Position numbers and translations under genes: made by a program
The notes under the pieces: generated by a model
What the model saw: the letters and a program-made list of their open reading frames with translations, nothing else
Told to the model about the DNA's origin: nothing
Databases searched by the model: none
Part shown: one piece after another, positions 16,977 through 25,541 of the stretch
Layout of the letters: every line of letters starts with the position of its first letter
Numbering within the stretch: position 1 is the first letter of the stretch
DNA from: Bacteroidales bacterium
GTDB taxonomy: Bacteria > Bacteroidota > Bacteroidia > Bacteroidales > P3
Assembly (NCBI GenBank): GCA_017530105.1
Contig: JAFXMW010000121.1
Location: 1-54,044, forward strand
Length of the DNA: 54,044 nucleotides
Direction: 5' to 3'

Positions 16977-19747
16977 TTTAAATAATATTTATCGTAGAAC
17001 AATTTGTATGCATCGACCTTCTTGCGGTTGTAGAGTGTGGTATAGTTTTGTTTGGAGATGGCATACACTTGATAGTCGTCAGGGCTATACTGGATGAGTG
17101 GTCCGTCGTCGGTGAGTAGATGGTTGGCGAAATCCATGGCTTCGCGTGCATCTTTGAATGTATTGACGGTGACCATCTGTGTTGAGTCGGTGAACATAAG
17201 CGGAGAAACCTTGTATCCCGAATTAGAATAATATGTCAAGATGAAAGTACCCATCTTGGCCTGTAGTTGAGTGGCACGGATTTTCTTTTCTTTAACAAGA
17301 ATAATGACAGAATGTGGCATGTTTTCGCGATAGCGGAATAGTTGAGCCTCGGGAGGAAGTTCATCAATGTTTGTTGAAGAAGGACGAAGTCTGTTAACCT
17401 GACGTGCTTTTTCCTTTGAAGCAACCACATTGGAGACAGAATCAACTATTTCTTCATCTCCGCCACTGTTTGCAATATACCGTCCATTTTCCCCTTGCAG
17501 ATACTCCAGCTGCTCCTGAGCCAGAGCTACGAGGGTGTCGTCCTTTGCATATTGTTCAATAATCTCCTCGAAGGTGGAGATTGCCGAGGATTTATTATCC
17601 ATCCGTGCGTGGGAAAGGCCTTCCCAATAACGGAACCGGCCCAACGATGGATTGCCTTCGTATAACAATTTTGCATTCTCTACACTGGCAAGAACCTCGT
17701 CATACCGATGTCTTCGGTAGAGATTATAGACATTGTCGTAGTCTTCGTTGACCAGTTGGCTGCGGCGCATTATTTCTTTATAATAGTCTTCGTCGAGTAT
17801 AAGATTGGAAAAATCACTGTCGGGGAACCCCATCAACACCATGTCGCGATAATAATTGGAGCTTGGAGTATTACCTTGCCTGTCGTATATTTTATATAGC
17901 ATAAAGAATGCTTGCACGATTTCGGGATTGGTGGTGAAATCGCTTGTCATTCTAATGTAACATTCGAGAGATTTGGGCAGATTGTGTATACCGTCGTAGA
18001 AGATGTATCCAGCGTTCAGTAGGCTAACCGATATTTCACTCATCATCGAGTCAATTTCCTCCTGAGACTTTGGAAGGTCTTTTAAATAATAGGCCACGTC
18101 GTGCGGGTCATTAGGATTGCCGGCCGGAGCCATACTGGACGAATCCTTTGAACCATCTTTTTTATCATTAAGATTGGTATTGTCTCCATCAAGCGTGTCG
18201 CTTTGTTCGCGGTCGTCCTGCTGCGCCAACATATTCATCCCCAATAAACCTTTGTTTGAAAGAAACCAATAATCTTCCAACGAACGCATACCCCATTTCT
18301 GGCGGAAGGATTCTTTACCTTTCTGCACTGTATTGCTGTTGTAAAAATACCAATCGCCTTGCAGGGTATTGAGTTGGGCTTTGCCATCGTTGGCGAGCTG
18401 TTCCAGCAACTCTTTTTCCTTGGCTGCTTCTTCCGCTTTCTTCAGTTCCTCAATCTTGCTGTTGATAATGGCCAACCGTTTGTCCTGAGGCATTTGGGCA
18501 ACAGCTATTAAACTATCATTGCGGTCAATGACGCGGGTGTATGAAACAAGGGAAGACAGGAGGGTGTGTCGGGACTTGATTTCGGAATAATGGGGATAGT
18601 CAGGCTTAATGATTGAAATAGCGGTGTCGTAATATATCTGTGCTTGGTCATAATCTTGATACTTATCGAAAAGGATGCCAGCCAAACGAAGAGCAGAACG
18701 TGCTTTTTGCGCAGGATTGTTTTTCGACACAGCCGATGACACTTTGAATTCGGCACAAGCTTTTTTCACATCTCTCATGCCCATATACATTTCTCCCTTG
18801 GCATAATGTATCTGGTCGAGGAATTCTTCGTTCTTCTTGTCCTTCAACATTCGGTCAAGCAGGCGTTCCAATTTCTCCCTGTCAGTGTGCTGAAGGTCGG
18901 CGCATGAGGCCATGTTCAGCCTGGCATTGAATTCCATCTCGTAAGAAGGATTGCATTTCAGCACTTTTTCATAGTACTTCGATGCCGTGGGGCGCTTATC
19001 CTGGCTTTGGTAAATCTGTCCCAAGATAAAATAGATACGGGCTTTTTGTTCCTGTGAAGGGTGCTCGTCGAGTGCCATTTTAAGGAAATTGACGCCCTTC
19101 TTGTACTTTTCCTGTGGCAATGTACACTCGGCCATGGCGAGGTAAAGGTTCAGTTTCTGACTAGAGGCGAAATTGTCCTTGCCGGCAGCCACTACCATTT
19201 CGTCCAAAGCCCCTTCGGCATCCTGATAACGTTGATCCATGGCGGAACAGCGTGCTTGCAGAATCGCCGCCTCGTCGCCAATGGCAGTTCCTGCATATTG
19301 TGAGGCCAGCATCTGGCAGGTGCTCGCAGCGGTCACAAAATCGTGTTTGTAGAAGGTAGCGTATGCCGTCATCAAATAGCACTTTGGAATATAAGGTACA
19401 TGCTCCTGTCCGTTGACAAAAATACTGTGTTTTTTGATTCCCTTGACGCTCTTTTCTATGGCACGGTCAAACTGAGGATTAAGCGATGCACACTCTTCCT
19501 TGGTACCCATTTTATAGACAGGCAGAATCCTTGTGTAATCGTCTTTACACCTGTCGTTCATCATGGCAACACCTTTTTTAAGGCTCTCATTGCCATTCCA
19601 CCAAATGTTGTAGTGTGTAGTAATGTTGTGGAATTGAATATTACCCCATGTGGCCTTTTGTGTAGAGCAGCTGGAAAAAGCCAGACATAGCAACAGTACA
19701 ATTCCTGTTGAAATACCAAGTGTCTTGCTATGGAACATGGGGCTCAT
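16973..19747 (-). CDS. porW: PorW/SprE-like TPR lipoprotein (type IX secretion)
   Basis: A 924-residue lipoprotein rich in TPR helices, needed in relatives for type IX secretion and gliding. I take ATG 19747, since it precedes the signal sequence (GIVLLLCLAFSSC, lipid cysteine at 27 from this start) and clears ychF by 10 bases; an earlier ATG at 19792 would overlap ychF, and ATG 19738 is also possible. The segment after the cysteine (FHNITTHYNIWWNGNESL) is the PorW/SprE signature, followed by many TPR-like pairs, a charged linker (about 535-560), and a C-terminal part of short strands. PorW links the PorK/N ring to the translocon in Porphyromonas. No other por genes are nearby. Confidence 0.85.
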   Translation of the reverse strand: MSPMFHSKTLGISTGIVLLLCLAFSSCSTQKATWGNIQFHNITTHYNIWWNGNESLKKGVAMMNDRCKDDYTRILPVYKMGTKEECASLNPQFDRAIEKSVKGIKKHSIFVNGQEHVPYIPKCYLMTAYATFYKHDFVTAASTCQMLASQYAGTAIGDEAAILQARCSAMDQRYQDAEGALDEMVVAAGKDNFASSQKLNLYLAMAECTLPQEKYKKGVNFLKMALDEHPSQEQKARIYFILGQIYQSQDKRPTASKYYEKVLKCNPSYEMEFNARLNMASCADLQHTDREKLERLLDRMLKDKKNEEFLDQIHYAKGEMYMGMRDVKKACAEFKVSSAVSKNNPAQKARSALRLAGILFDKYQDYDQAQIYYDTAISIIKPDYPHYSEIKSRHTLLSSLVSYTRVIDRNDSLIAVAQMPQDKRLAIINSKIEELKKAEEAAKEKELLEQLANDGKAQLNTLQGDWYFYNSNTVQKGKESFRQKWGMRSLEDYWFLSNKGLLGMNMLAQQDDREQSDTLDGDNTNLNDKKDGSKDSSSMAPAGNPNDPHDVAYYLKDLPKSQEEIDSMMSEISVSLLNAGYIFYDGIHNLPKSLECYIRMTSDFTTNPEIVQAFFMLYKIYDRQGNTPSSNYYRDMVLMGFPDSDFSNLILDEDYYKEIMRRSQLVNEDYDNVYNLYRRHRYDEVLASVENAKLLYEGNPSLGRFRYWEGLSHARMDNKSSAISTFEEIIEQYAKDDTLVALAQEQLEYLQGENGRYIANSGGDEEIVDSVSNVVASKEKARQVNRLRPSSTNIDELPPEAQLFRYRENMPHSVIILVKEKKIRATQLQAKMGTFILTYYSNSGYKVSPLMFTDSTQMVTVNTFKDAREAMDFANHLLTDDGPLIQYSPDDYQVYAISKQNYTTLYNRKKVDAYKLFYDKYYLK

Positions 19748-19757
19748 TTTGGTAAAA

Positions 19758-20858
19758 TTACACATTGAATCTGAAGTGCATGATGTCGCCATCCTGCACT
19801 ACATAGTCCTTGCCTTCAACAGCGATTTTACCAGCCTCGCGGCACTTGGCCTCGCTGCCGAGGGCAACATAATCCTCGTATTTTATCACCTCGGCACGGA
19901 TGAAACCACGCTCAAAGTCGCTATGGATGATTCCTGCTGTTTGAGGGGCTTTCATACCTTTTTTGAAAGTCCATGCTCGACACTCCTTCGGACCTGCCGT
20001 GAGGAATGTTTGGAGGTTAAGCAGTTTGTATGCGGCTTTTATCAACCGATTGACACCCGATTCTTTCAATCCAAGGTCTTCAAGGAACATCTGTTTCTCT
20101 TCGTATGTCTCCAGTTCGGCTATGTCAGCCTCAATGGCTGCACCAATGACGAGAACTTCGGCATTTTCATCCTTCACTGCCTCGCGCACAGCATCGACAT
20201 ATTTATTACCTGTCACCACAGATGACTCGTCGACGTTGCATACATATAAAATCGGTTTGGCAGTAAGAAGCATCAAGTCTTTGGCTGCCTCTTTCTGGTT
20301 TTCGTCAAGAACAACCGTCCTTGCGCTGTGTCCGCTAAGGAGAGCCTCGCGGTAAAGATCCATTACCTCAACAAGTTTCTTGGCCTTGGGGTCGCCTCCA
20401 GCTTTGGCTTTCTTCACCTCCTTGTCGTATCGGTTTTCAATGGTCTCAAGGTCTTTGAACTGTAGTTCAAGGTCGATGGTCTGTTTGTCGCGAATAGGGT
20501 CGACACTGCCATCCACATGGGTGACGTTGTCGTCGTCAAAGCAGCGCAGCACATGGATAATGGCATCGGTAGTACGAATGTCACCCAAAAACTTGTTGCC
20601 AAGCCCCTCCCCTTTGGAAGCTCCTCGCACAAGCCCTGCTATGTCCACAATCTCCACCGTGGCGGGAACGACACTGGCGGGACGTTCCATCTCAACAAGT
20701 TTAGCCAACCGTTCATCCGGGACGGTGATAACACCCACATTGGGTTCTATTGTACAAAAAGGGAAATTGGCCGCCTGTGCTTTGGCATTGCTCAGACAGT
20801 TAAAAAGGGTCGACTTGCCCACATTGGGCAGTCCTACTATTCCACATTGCAAACTCAT
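19758..20858 (-). CDS. ychF: Redox-responsive ATPase YchF/OLA1
   Basis: A 366-residue Obg-type P-loop protein that prefers ATP. It has GLPNVGKS (9-16), the G3 motif DIAGLVRGASKGEGLGNKFL, and the C-terminal TGS domain ending VEGKDYVVQDGDIMHFRFNV. The change at the G4 site (NVDE in place of NKxD) is the usual mark of the YchF branch. It is a ribosome-associated factor tied to stress. Its ATG overlaps the stop of the upstream glycosyltransferase by 4 bases. Confidence 0.95.
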   Translation of the reverse strand: MSLQCGIVGLPNVGKSTLFNCLSNAKAQAANFPFCTIEPNVGVITVPDERLAKLVEMERPASVVPATVEIVDIAGLVRGASKGEGLGNKFLGDIRTTDAIIHVLRCFDDDNVTHVDGSVDPIRDKQTIDLELQFKDLETIENRYDKEVKKAKAGGDPKAKKLVEVMDLYREALLSGHSARTVVLDENQKEAAKDLMLLTAKPILYVCNVDESSVVTGNKYVDAVREAVKDENAEVLVIGAAIEADIAELETYEEKQMFLEDLGLKESGVNRLIKAAYKLLNLQTFLTAGPKECRAWTFKKGMKAPQTAGIIHSDFERGFIRAEVIKYEDYVALGSEAKCREAGKIAVEGKDYVVQDGDIMHFRFNV

Positions 20859-21793
20859 TTGTCAATCACTTTTTCAATTAAATACTGGTTTCGGGTAGTG
20901 GAGTTGCGGCAAATCAACTCGCCAAGGAATCCGGCAAGGAACAACACCGTACCCATCATTATAAAGAGCATCGATACATAGAACCACACGCTATTGGTGA
21001 GAGCAATGCGACCACAGATACGCATGACGCACACAATGATAAAGGCAATGAAACCCAGAATAAATGCCAAACTGCCCACAAGACCGAAGAAGTGCATGGG
21101 CTGTTTGCCAAACTTGGACATGAACATGATGCTCATCAAGTCGAGATAGCCGTTGACAAAGCGGTTAAGGCCGAACTTGGTGACACCAAACTCACGCTTG
21201 CGATGCTGTACCACCTTCTCTCCGATATTGCTGAATCCTGCCCATTTGGCTATTACGGGAATGTAACGGTGCATCTCGCCGTATACCTCAATGCTCTTCA
21301 CCACATCGCGACGATAGGCCTTAAGTCCGCAATTGAAGTCGTGGAGTTTGATGCCGCTCATCCGACGTGTGGTCCAGTTAAAGAACTTTGAAGGGATGTT
21401 CTTCGCCAGTTTCGAGTCGTAGCGTTTCTTTTTCCAACCACTGACCAAATCATAGCCATCCTCTTTAATCATACGATAGAGTTCAGGCACCTCGTCCGGG
21501 CTGTCTTGCAGGTCGGCATCCATGGTAATTACCACATCGCCCTGAGCCTTTCCAAAACCGACATTGAGGGCGGCGGACTTGCCATAGTTGCGACGGAACT
21601 TCACCCCCTTGTAACGGGGATTTCCCGAATGTAATTGCTCTATTACATTCCATGAGTTGTCCTTGCTCCCATCATCAACCATTATCACTTCATAGTCGAA
21701 ATGATGCTCGGCCATAACACGGTCTATCCATTCTGCCAGATGCGGCAGCGATTCGTCTTCGTTAAATAGCGGAACAATTATTGATATGTCCAT
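20855..21793 (-). CDS. Polyprenyl-phosphate-type glycosyltransferase, family 2
   Basis: A 312-residue GT2 enzyme: IVPLFNEDES at the start, nucleotide-binding VDDGS (39-43), DADLQDSPDE, and the catalytic GLKAYRRD region. Two C-terminal spans (about 235-260 and 275-300) place it in the DPM1/GtrB/ArnC group, which loads a sugar on undecaprenyl phosphate at the inner membrane. The sugar is not evident. It starts 20 bases after the DUF4199 gene, a pairing seen in other Bacteroidetes. Confidence 0.88.
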   Translation of the reverse strand: MDISIIVPLFNEDESLPHLAEWIDRVMAEHHFDYEVIMVDDGSKDNSWNVIEQLHSGNPRYKGVKFRRNYGKSAALNVGFGKAQGDVVITMDADLQDSPDEVPELYRMIKEDGYDLVSGWKKKRYDSKLAKNIPSKFFNWTTRRMSGIKLHDFNCGLKAYRRDVVKSIEVYGEMHRYIPVIAKWAGFSNIGEKVVQHRKREFGVTKFGLNRFVNGYLDLMSIMFMSKFGKQPMHFFGLVGSLAFILGFIAFIIVCVMRICGRIALTNSVWFYVSMLFIMMGTVLFLAGFLGELICRNSTTRNQYLIEKVIDK

Positions 21794-21813
21794 AGTTGTA
21801 TTTGTTTAGTCAA

Positions 21814-22371
21814 TTATTTATTATCTTTTGTCTTTATCGGAGCCTTCTCTGTACGGAATACCAGTGCGGCAAAAAAGGTTACGATAATGCTCATTACAGC
21901 CGACCGGAACCCGGCAATAAATCCCCAGTCTCCAGCCGTATAACGTTTAACGCTTTCAATGGCCAGTTTGGCATTGGCGCTGGTCTCAGCAGGTTCCATA
22001 ACCTCAATCCTACATTTATTGTAGTATTGAACAAGTGACGTATTCAATACTCCACAATTAATCCACGTCCACAAACCATACACCACAGCACTCACCACAC
22101 CTATCACAACTCCCAAAAGCAACAACTCCTTCAACATTACCTTTTCTCCATCCAACTGTTTGCGGTAATGATATGCCGCCCAGAAAATACCTACAGCCAG
22201 TACCACTTCTGTGATATAGTTTTCGGGAGTGGCCATAGGCTTTGATGCCACCCAATCCCTCACAGCCATAATCAACGACATAACCACACCTATCAGCAGC
22301 CCGTCAATAAGACCTGCTTTACGATAGTTGCCGTATATGGTTGATTTATATCTTCTAAAAAACTTAGCCAT
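21814..22371 (-). CDS. DUF4199 membrane protein
   Basis: A 185-residue protein with four predicted spans (about 20-38, 52-66, 80-102, 152-172) and a charged stretch between the third and fourth, matching DUF4199. The role is unknown. Its frequent place beside a polyprenyl-phosphate glycosyltransferase suggests help with lipid-linked sugar handling (inference). It is the first gene of the six-gene operon. Confidence 0.75.
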   Translation of the reverse strand: MAKFFRRYKSTIYGNYRKAGLIDGLLIGVVMSLIMAVRDWVASKPMATPENYITEVVLAVGIFWAAYHYRKQLDGEKVMLKELLLLGVVIGVVSAVVYGLWTWINCGVLNTSLVQYYNKCRIEVMEPAETSANAKLAIESVKRYTAGDWGFIAGFRSAVMSIIVTFFAALVFRTEKAPIKTKDNK

Positions 22372-22387
22372 TCTAATGTGTAAAATG

Positions 22388-22395
22388 CAAAGATA
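22388..22395 (-). promoter_or_regulatory. Promoter box for the DUF4199-porW-rapZ operon
   Basis: TATCTTTG on the minus strand, 16 bases before the ATG at 22371, so the leader would be about 10 bases. The six genes below it overlap or lie within 20 bases of each other. Confidence 0.6.
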
Positions 22396-22483
22396 CGAAA
22401 AAATATTTATATAACACCTACTTTTCCCTCGTTTCTGAGCAATATGTTTATTATTGATATGTTTAATGAGAATCGTAAACTTA

Positions 22484-23386
22484 TCAACGTATCAACTTAT
22501 CAACGATTTGGATAAAGAGTCCCAGTTTATAGAATGCAAACGCTTTCATGTTCACAAACTTCCCGTTCAAAAAACCTTTCTCAAGTACCGGACACAACAG
22601 TCCGTATATCCAGCCCACAATACCTGTCAGCCCAAACCGACGCATCTTGCCGTAGAAGTCCAGCAGCGACACCTGTTGCAGGAATAGCGGGTCGTCCTTT
22701 TTCCATCCGTAGATGGCAGCAAGGCTCCTCACCCCTTCCCTCGTCTTACGCAGAAACTCGCTGTTTGTCTCTACGTCGCCGTTTATCACAGGATTATCTA
22801 CATGCACAATGGGCACCCGATGCTGCATAAGGCAATATCCAAAGAGGGTGTCCTCGTGCCCATAAAGCGCTATCCTTTCGTCGAAAGGGATTGCCCCAAG
22901 CACTTCCCTGTCGATGATGAAGTTGTTGGTCAAAAACGACCTGTAAGGCTGTCGTCTGCGCTCGGCTGCTGAGTGGCTTTCGCAACGGATGCCGTAGATA
23001 TAGCGCAAATGATGCTCCCTGTCGTCACTTTCTGCTTCATATACTCTCCCGCCGCACACCACGCGGGGCTTCTGCCTAAGAATCTCAGCATAACGCTTAA
23101 TGAACCCGTCGGGAAGCAATGAGTCACAGTCCAGAAAAAGCAGATAGTCATACCTGGCATATTGCAGGAAAAGATTTCTTATCCTGGCTCGGCCAATGTT
23201 CTGCTCCAACTCAACATACCTGCACATGCCGTGCAACGCCCTGTTCCCTTCTTTGTAAGTGCGTTCAGAACAATCGTCAATACATACTATCTCGTACTCA
23301 ATGCCCGCCTGTGCTGCCTGTTCGGCAAGCCGGCGCACTGTGTCGCACATATCGCGGTTGTATATGGGAATGCAGATGGAAAGCAC
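22484..23386 (-). CDS. Glycosyltransferase family 2
   Basis: A 300-residue GT2 enzyme, soluble or peripheral. It opens LSICIPIYNRD, has the nucleotide site CIDDCSE, the metal motif FLDCDSLLPDGF (a DxD-like site) and the acceptor loop with GHEDTLFGYCL. It probably builds surface polysaccharide or lipopolysaccharide; donor and acceptor are unknown. It lies 11 bases after the metallo-hydrolase. Confidence 0.82.
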   Translation of the reverse strand: MLSICIPIYNRDMCDTVRRLAEQAAQAGIEYEIVCIDDCSERTYKEGNRALHGMCRYVELEQNIGRARIRNLFLQYARYDYLLFLDCDSLLPDGFIKRYAEILRQKPRVVCGGRVYEAESDDREHHLRYIYGIRCESHSAAERRRQPYRSFLTNNFIIDREVLGAIPFDERIALYGHEDTLFGYCLMQHRVPIVHVDNPVINGDVETNSEFLRKTREGVRSLAAIYGWKKDDPLFLQQVSLLDFYGKMRRFGLTGIVGWIYGLLCPVLEKGFLNGKFVNMKAFAFYKLGLFIQIVDKLIR

Positions 23387-23397
23387 TTCGTTGTTAA

Positions 23398-24168
23398 TTA
23401 TATTACCACTTTCAACCCGTCGTAGGCTATCTGCACATTCGGGGGCAGTTCCTTCGACACTTCTGCGTAAAAACCCATCTCATGGCTCACATGAGTGATA
23501 TACGCCTCACGCGGCGAAACCTTTTCTATCACCTCAAGAGCCTCAGACAAACAGAAGTGCGAGAAATGTTTCTGTTTTCTCAATGCATTAATCACCAGCA
23601 CATCCACCCCTTTCAACTTGTCCAACTCTTCAGTCTCAATACGGTTGGCATCGGTCACATATCCCAGCCGTCCAATTCTGTAAGCCAACACGGGCATGTC
23701 CTTGTGCATAGCCTTGACCGGCACCACTTCTACACTGCCCACACGAAACGAAGGCTCATCGCCCGAAAGTTCGTGTATTACAGCCTCCGGCAGACCGGGG
23801 AATTCATGCGGCTCAAAAATGTAATGGTAGTCGCGCTCGATGGCGATACGGGCCTCTCGGTTGCAGTAAAGGTCCATCTTGCGCCCCTGTACATAGTTGA
23901 ATGAACGTATGTCATCCAATCCTCCCACATGGTCTCGATGGGCGTGGGTGATAAGAATACCATCAAGATGCATCACCTTCTCCCTCAACATCTGACACCT
24001 AAAGTCTGGACCAATGTCTATCAAGATGTTCTCCCCGGCATCAGTCTCTACCAAGGCCGATGTGCGTAAATGCTTGTCATGCCAGTCATCCGACTGGCAT
24101 ACAGCACATGTACAGGCAACAACGGGCACTCCCATCGAAGTACCCGTTCCCAGAAAAGTCAATTTCAT
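23398..24168 (-). CDS. PhnP-like metallo-beta-lactamase-fold phosphodiesterase
   Basis: A 256-residue MBL-fold hydrolase. It has the opening FLGTGTSMGVPVVACTCAVC, with cysteines about positions 19-24 like the extra zinc site of PhnP, then HAHRDH (75-80) and the late ITHVSHEMG. The closest family hydrolyses cyclic phosphodiesters such as 5-phosphoribosyl 1,2-cyclic phosphate; no phosphonate genes are present, so the physiological substrate is open. Its ATG overlaps the response-regulator stop by one base (TAATG at 24168). Confidence 0.85.
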   Translation of the reverse strand: MKLTFLGTGTSMGVPVVACTCAVCQSDDWHDKHLRTSALVETDAGENILIDIGPDFRCQMLREKVMHLDGILITHAHRDHVGGLDDIRSFNYVQGRKMDLYCNREARIAIERDYHYIFEPHEFPGLPEAVIHELSGDEPSFRVGSVEVVPVKAMHKDMPVLAYRIGRLGYVTDANRIETEELDKLKGVDVLVINALRKQKHFSHFCLSEALEVIEKVSPREAYITHVSHEMGFYAEVSKELPPNVQIAYDGLKVVI

Positions 24169-24863
24169 TATTCGTTCTTTACCGTGAGTCTGAATCCCAC
24201 CCCATGCACATTGACAATCTGCACAGACGGATCCACTTTTAGATATTTGCGTAGTTTAGTGATATAGACATCCATACTTCTTGCGGCAAAGTAACTGTCA
24301 TCCTTCCATATCCGTTGTAGAGTGCTTGTCCTGTCAACCAACTGGTTGAAATTCATGGCGAACATGCGCAGCAACTCACACTCCTTCATCGTCAGTTTCT
24401 GCACATTGTCTCCACAAGTCAATGTCTGGTGTGAATAATCAAAGACACACTTGCCTATATGGAATATGTTTTTGTCCGGCTTGCCATCGTCAAAGGAACG
24501 GCGAATGGTGGCATTTATACGAGCCAACAATTCCTCCATACTGAAAGGCTTGGTGATGTAGTCGTCTGCACCAATCTCAAAACCTTTCAGCTTGTCGGCC
24601 TCCAGATTCTTTGCCGTCAGGAAAAGAATGGGGATGCGCTTGTCCACGCGGCGTATTTCCTTGGCAACGGTAAAACCGTCCTTAACAGGCATCATTATGT
24701 CCAAGATACAGGCATCGACATCATCGTTCTGATAGGAGTCAAGAGCCGCCTGTCCGTCCACGGCCAGGAAAACTGTATACCCTTTCTGCGATAGATAGGC
24801 TTTCAATATTGTTCCCAGATTGGGGTCGTCTTCTGCAACAAGCAGTTTTATTCCTAAATTCAT
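24168..24863 (-). CDS. OmpR/RprY-type response regulator
   Basis: A 231-residue two-domain regulator. The receiver has acidic EDD at 11-13, phospho-acceptor D55 (CILDIMMP) and FLTAK. The DNA-binding winged helix covers about 130-228 (LTMKECELLRMFAMN, ... RSMDVYITKLRKYLK). It resembles Bacteroides RprY. No histidine kinase is adjacent, so its partner must lie elsewhere. I find no TAnnTTTG just upstream, so it may be read from the cyclophilin side. Confidence 0.88.
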   Translation of the reverse strand: MNLGIKLLVAEDDPNLGTILKAYLSQKGYTVFLAVDGQAALDSYQNDDVDACILDIMMPVKDGFTVAKEIRRVDKRIPILFLTAKNLEADKLKGFEIGADDYITKPFSMEELLARINATIRRSFDDGKPDKNIFHIGKCVFDYSHQTLTCGDNVQKLTMKECELLRMFAMNFNQLVDRTSTLQRIWKDDSYFAARSMDVYITKLRKYLKVDPSVQIVNVHGVGFRLTVKNE

Positions 24864-24932
24864 AGTCGTAGTCTTTGTTGGTTAAACGTATTTACCTTCG
24901 TGTTTTGAGGTTTTAAATATGGATTAACCCTA

Positions 24933-25388
24933 TTATTCCTCAACAATCTTTATGCTTTCAATCAAGTCTCCGGCTTCAATCTTGTCAATCACATCCAATC
25001 CTTCCACCACACGGCCGAAACAGGTGTGGACCCCGTCCAGATGCTGGGTGTTCATCCTGTTGTGGCAGATGAAGAACTGGCTGCCGCCCGTGTCCTTCCC
25101 GGCATGTGCCATCGAAAGCACACCGCGGTCGTGATACTGTTTCTCGGCATCGGTCTCGCACTTAATCTGCCATCCGGGACCGCCCATGCCCACACGCGGG
25201 TCTCCTGGATTGCGGCTGTAGGGACATCCACCTTGGATCACAAAATCGGGTATCACCCTATGGAACCGCAGGCCGTCATAAAAACCCGACTTGGCCAGTT
25301 TGACAAAATTAGCCACTGTGCCAGGCACCTCTTTTTCATACAATTCTGCTTTCATTACCCCTTTGGGCGTATTGATTACTGCGTACAT
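24933..25388 (-). CDS. Cyclophilin-type peptidyl-prolyl isomerase
   Basis: A 151-residue cytoplasmic cyclophilin (no signal peptide) that speeds cis-trans proline isomerisation. Active-site motifs are [28 protein letters not shown], and [15 protein letters not shown]. Alanine follows LSM where many cyclophilins have the same residue. It is single-domain and of normal length. The gap to lepB upstream is 153 bases and AT-rich. Confidence 0.92.
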   Translation of the reverse strand: MYAVINTPKGVMKAELYEKEVPGTVANFVKLAKSGFYDGLRFHRVIPDFVIQGGCPYSRNPGDPRVGMGGPGWQIKCETDAEKQYHDRGVLSMAHAGKDTGGSQFFICHNRMNTQHLDGVHTCFGRVVEGLDVIDKIEAGDLIESIKIVEE

Positions 25389-25541
25389 TTCTTTCTGTCT
25401 TTTAATTGATTTTTAAATTCAAATCTTCTCAATCACAATTATTGACTTCTGTTTTTCTTTTAGTTCACAATTAACTTAAAAAATTGCAAAATATTGTATC
25501 ATTTTGAAGATTTTTTTAACTTTTCACCAAACCCACAACAG

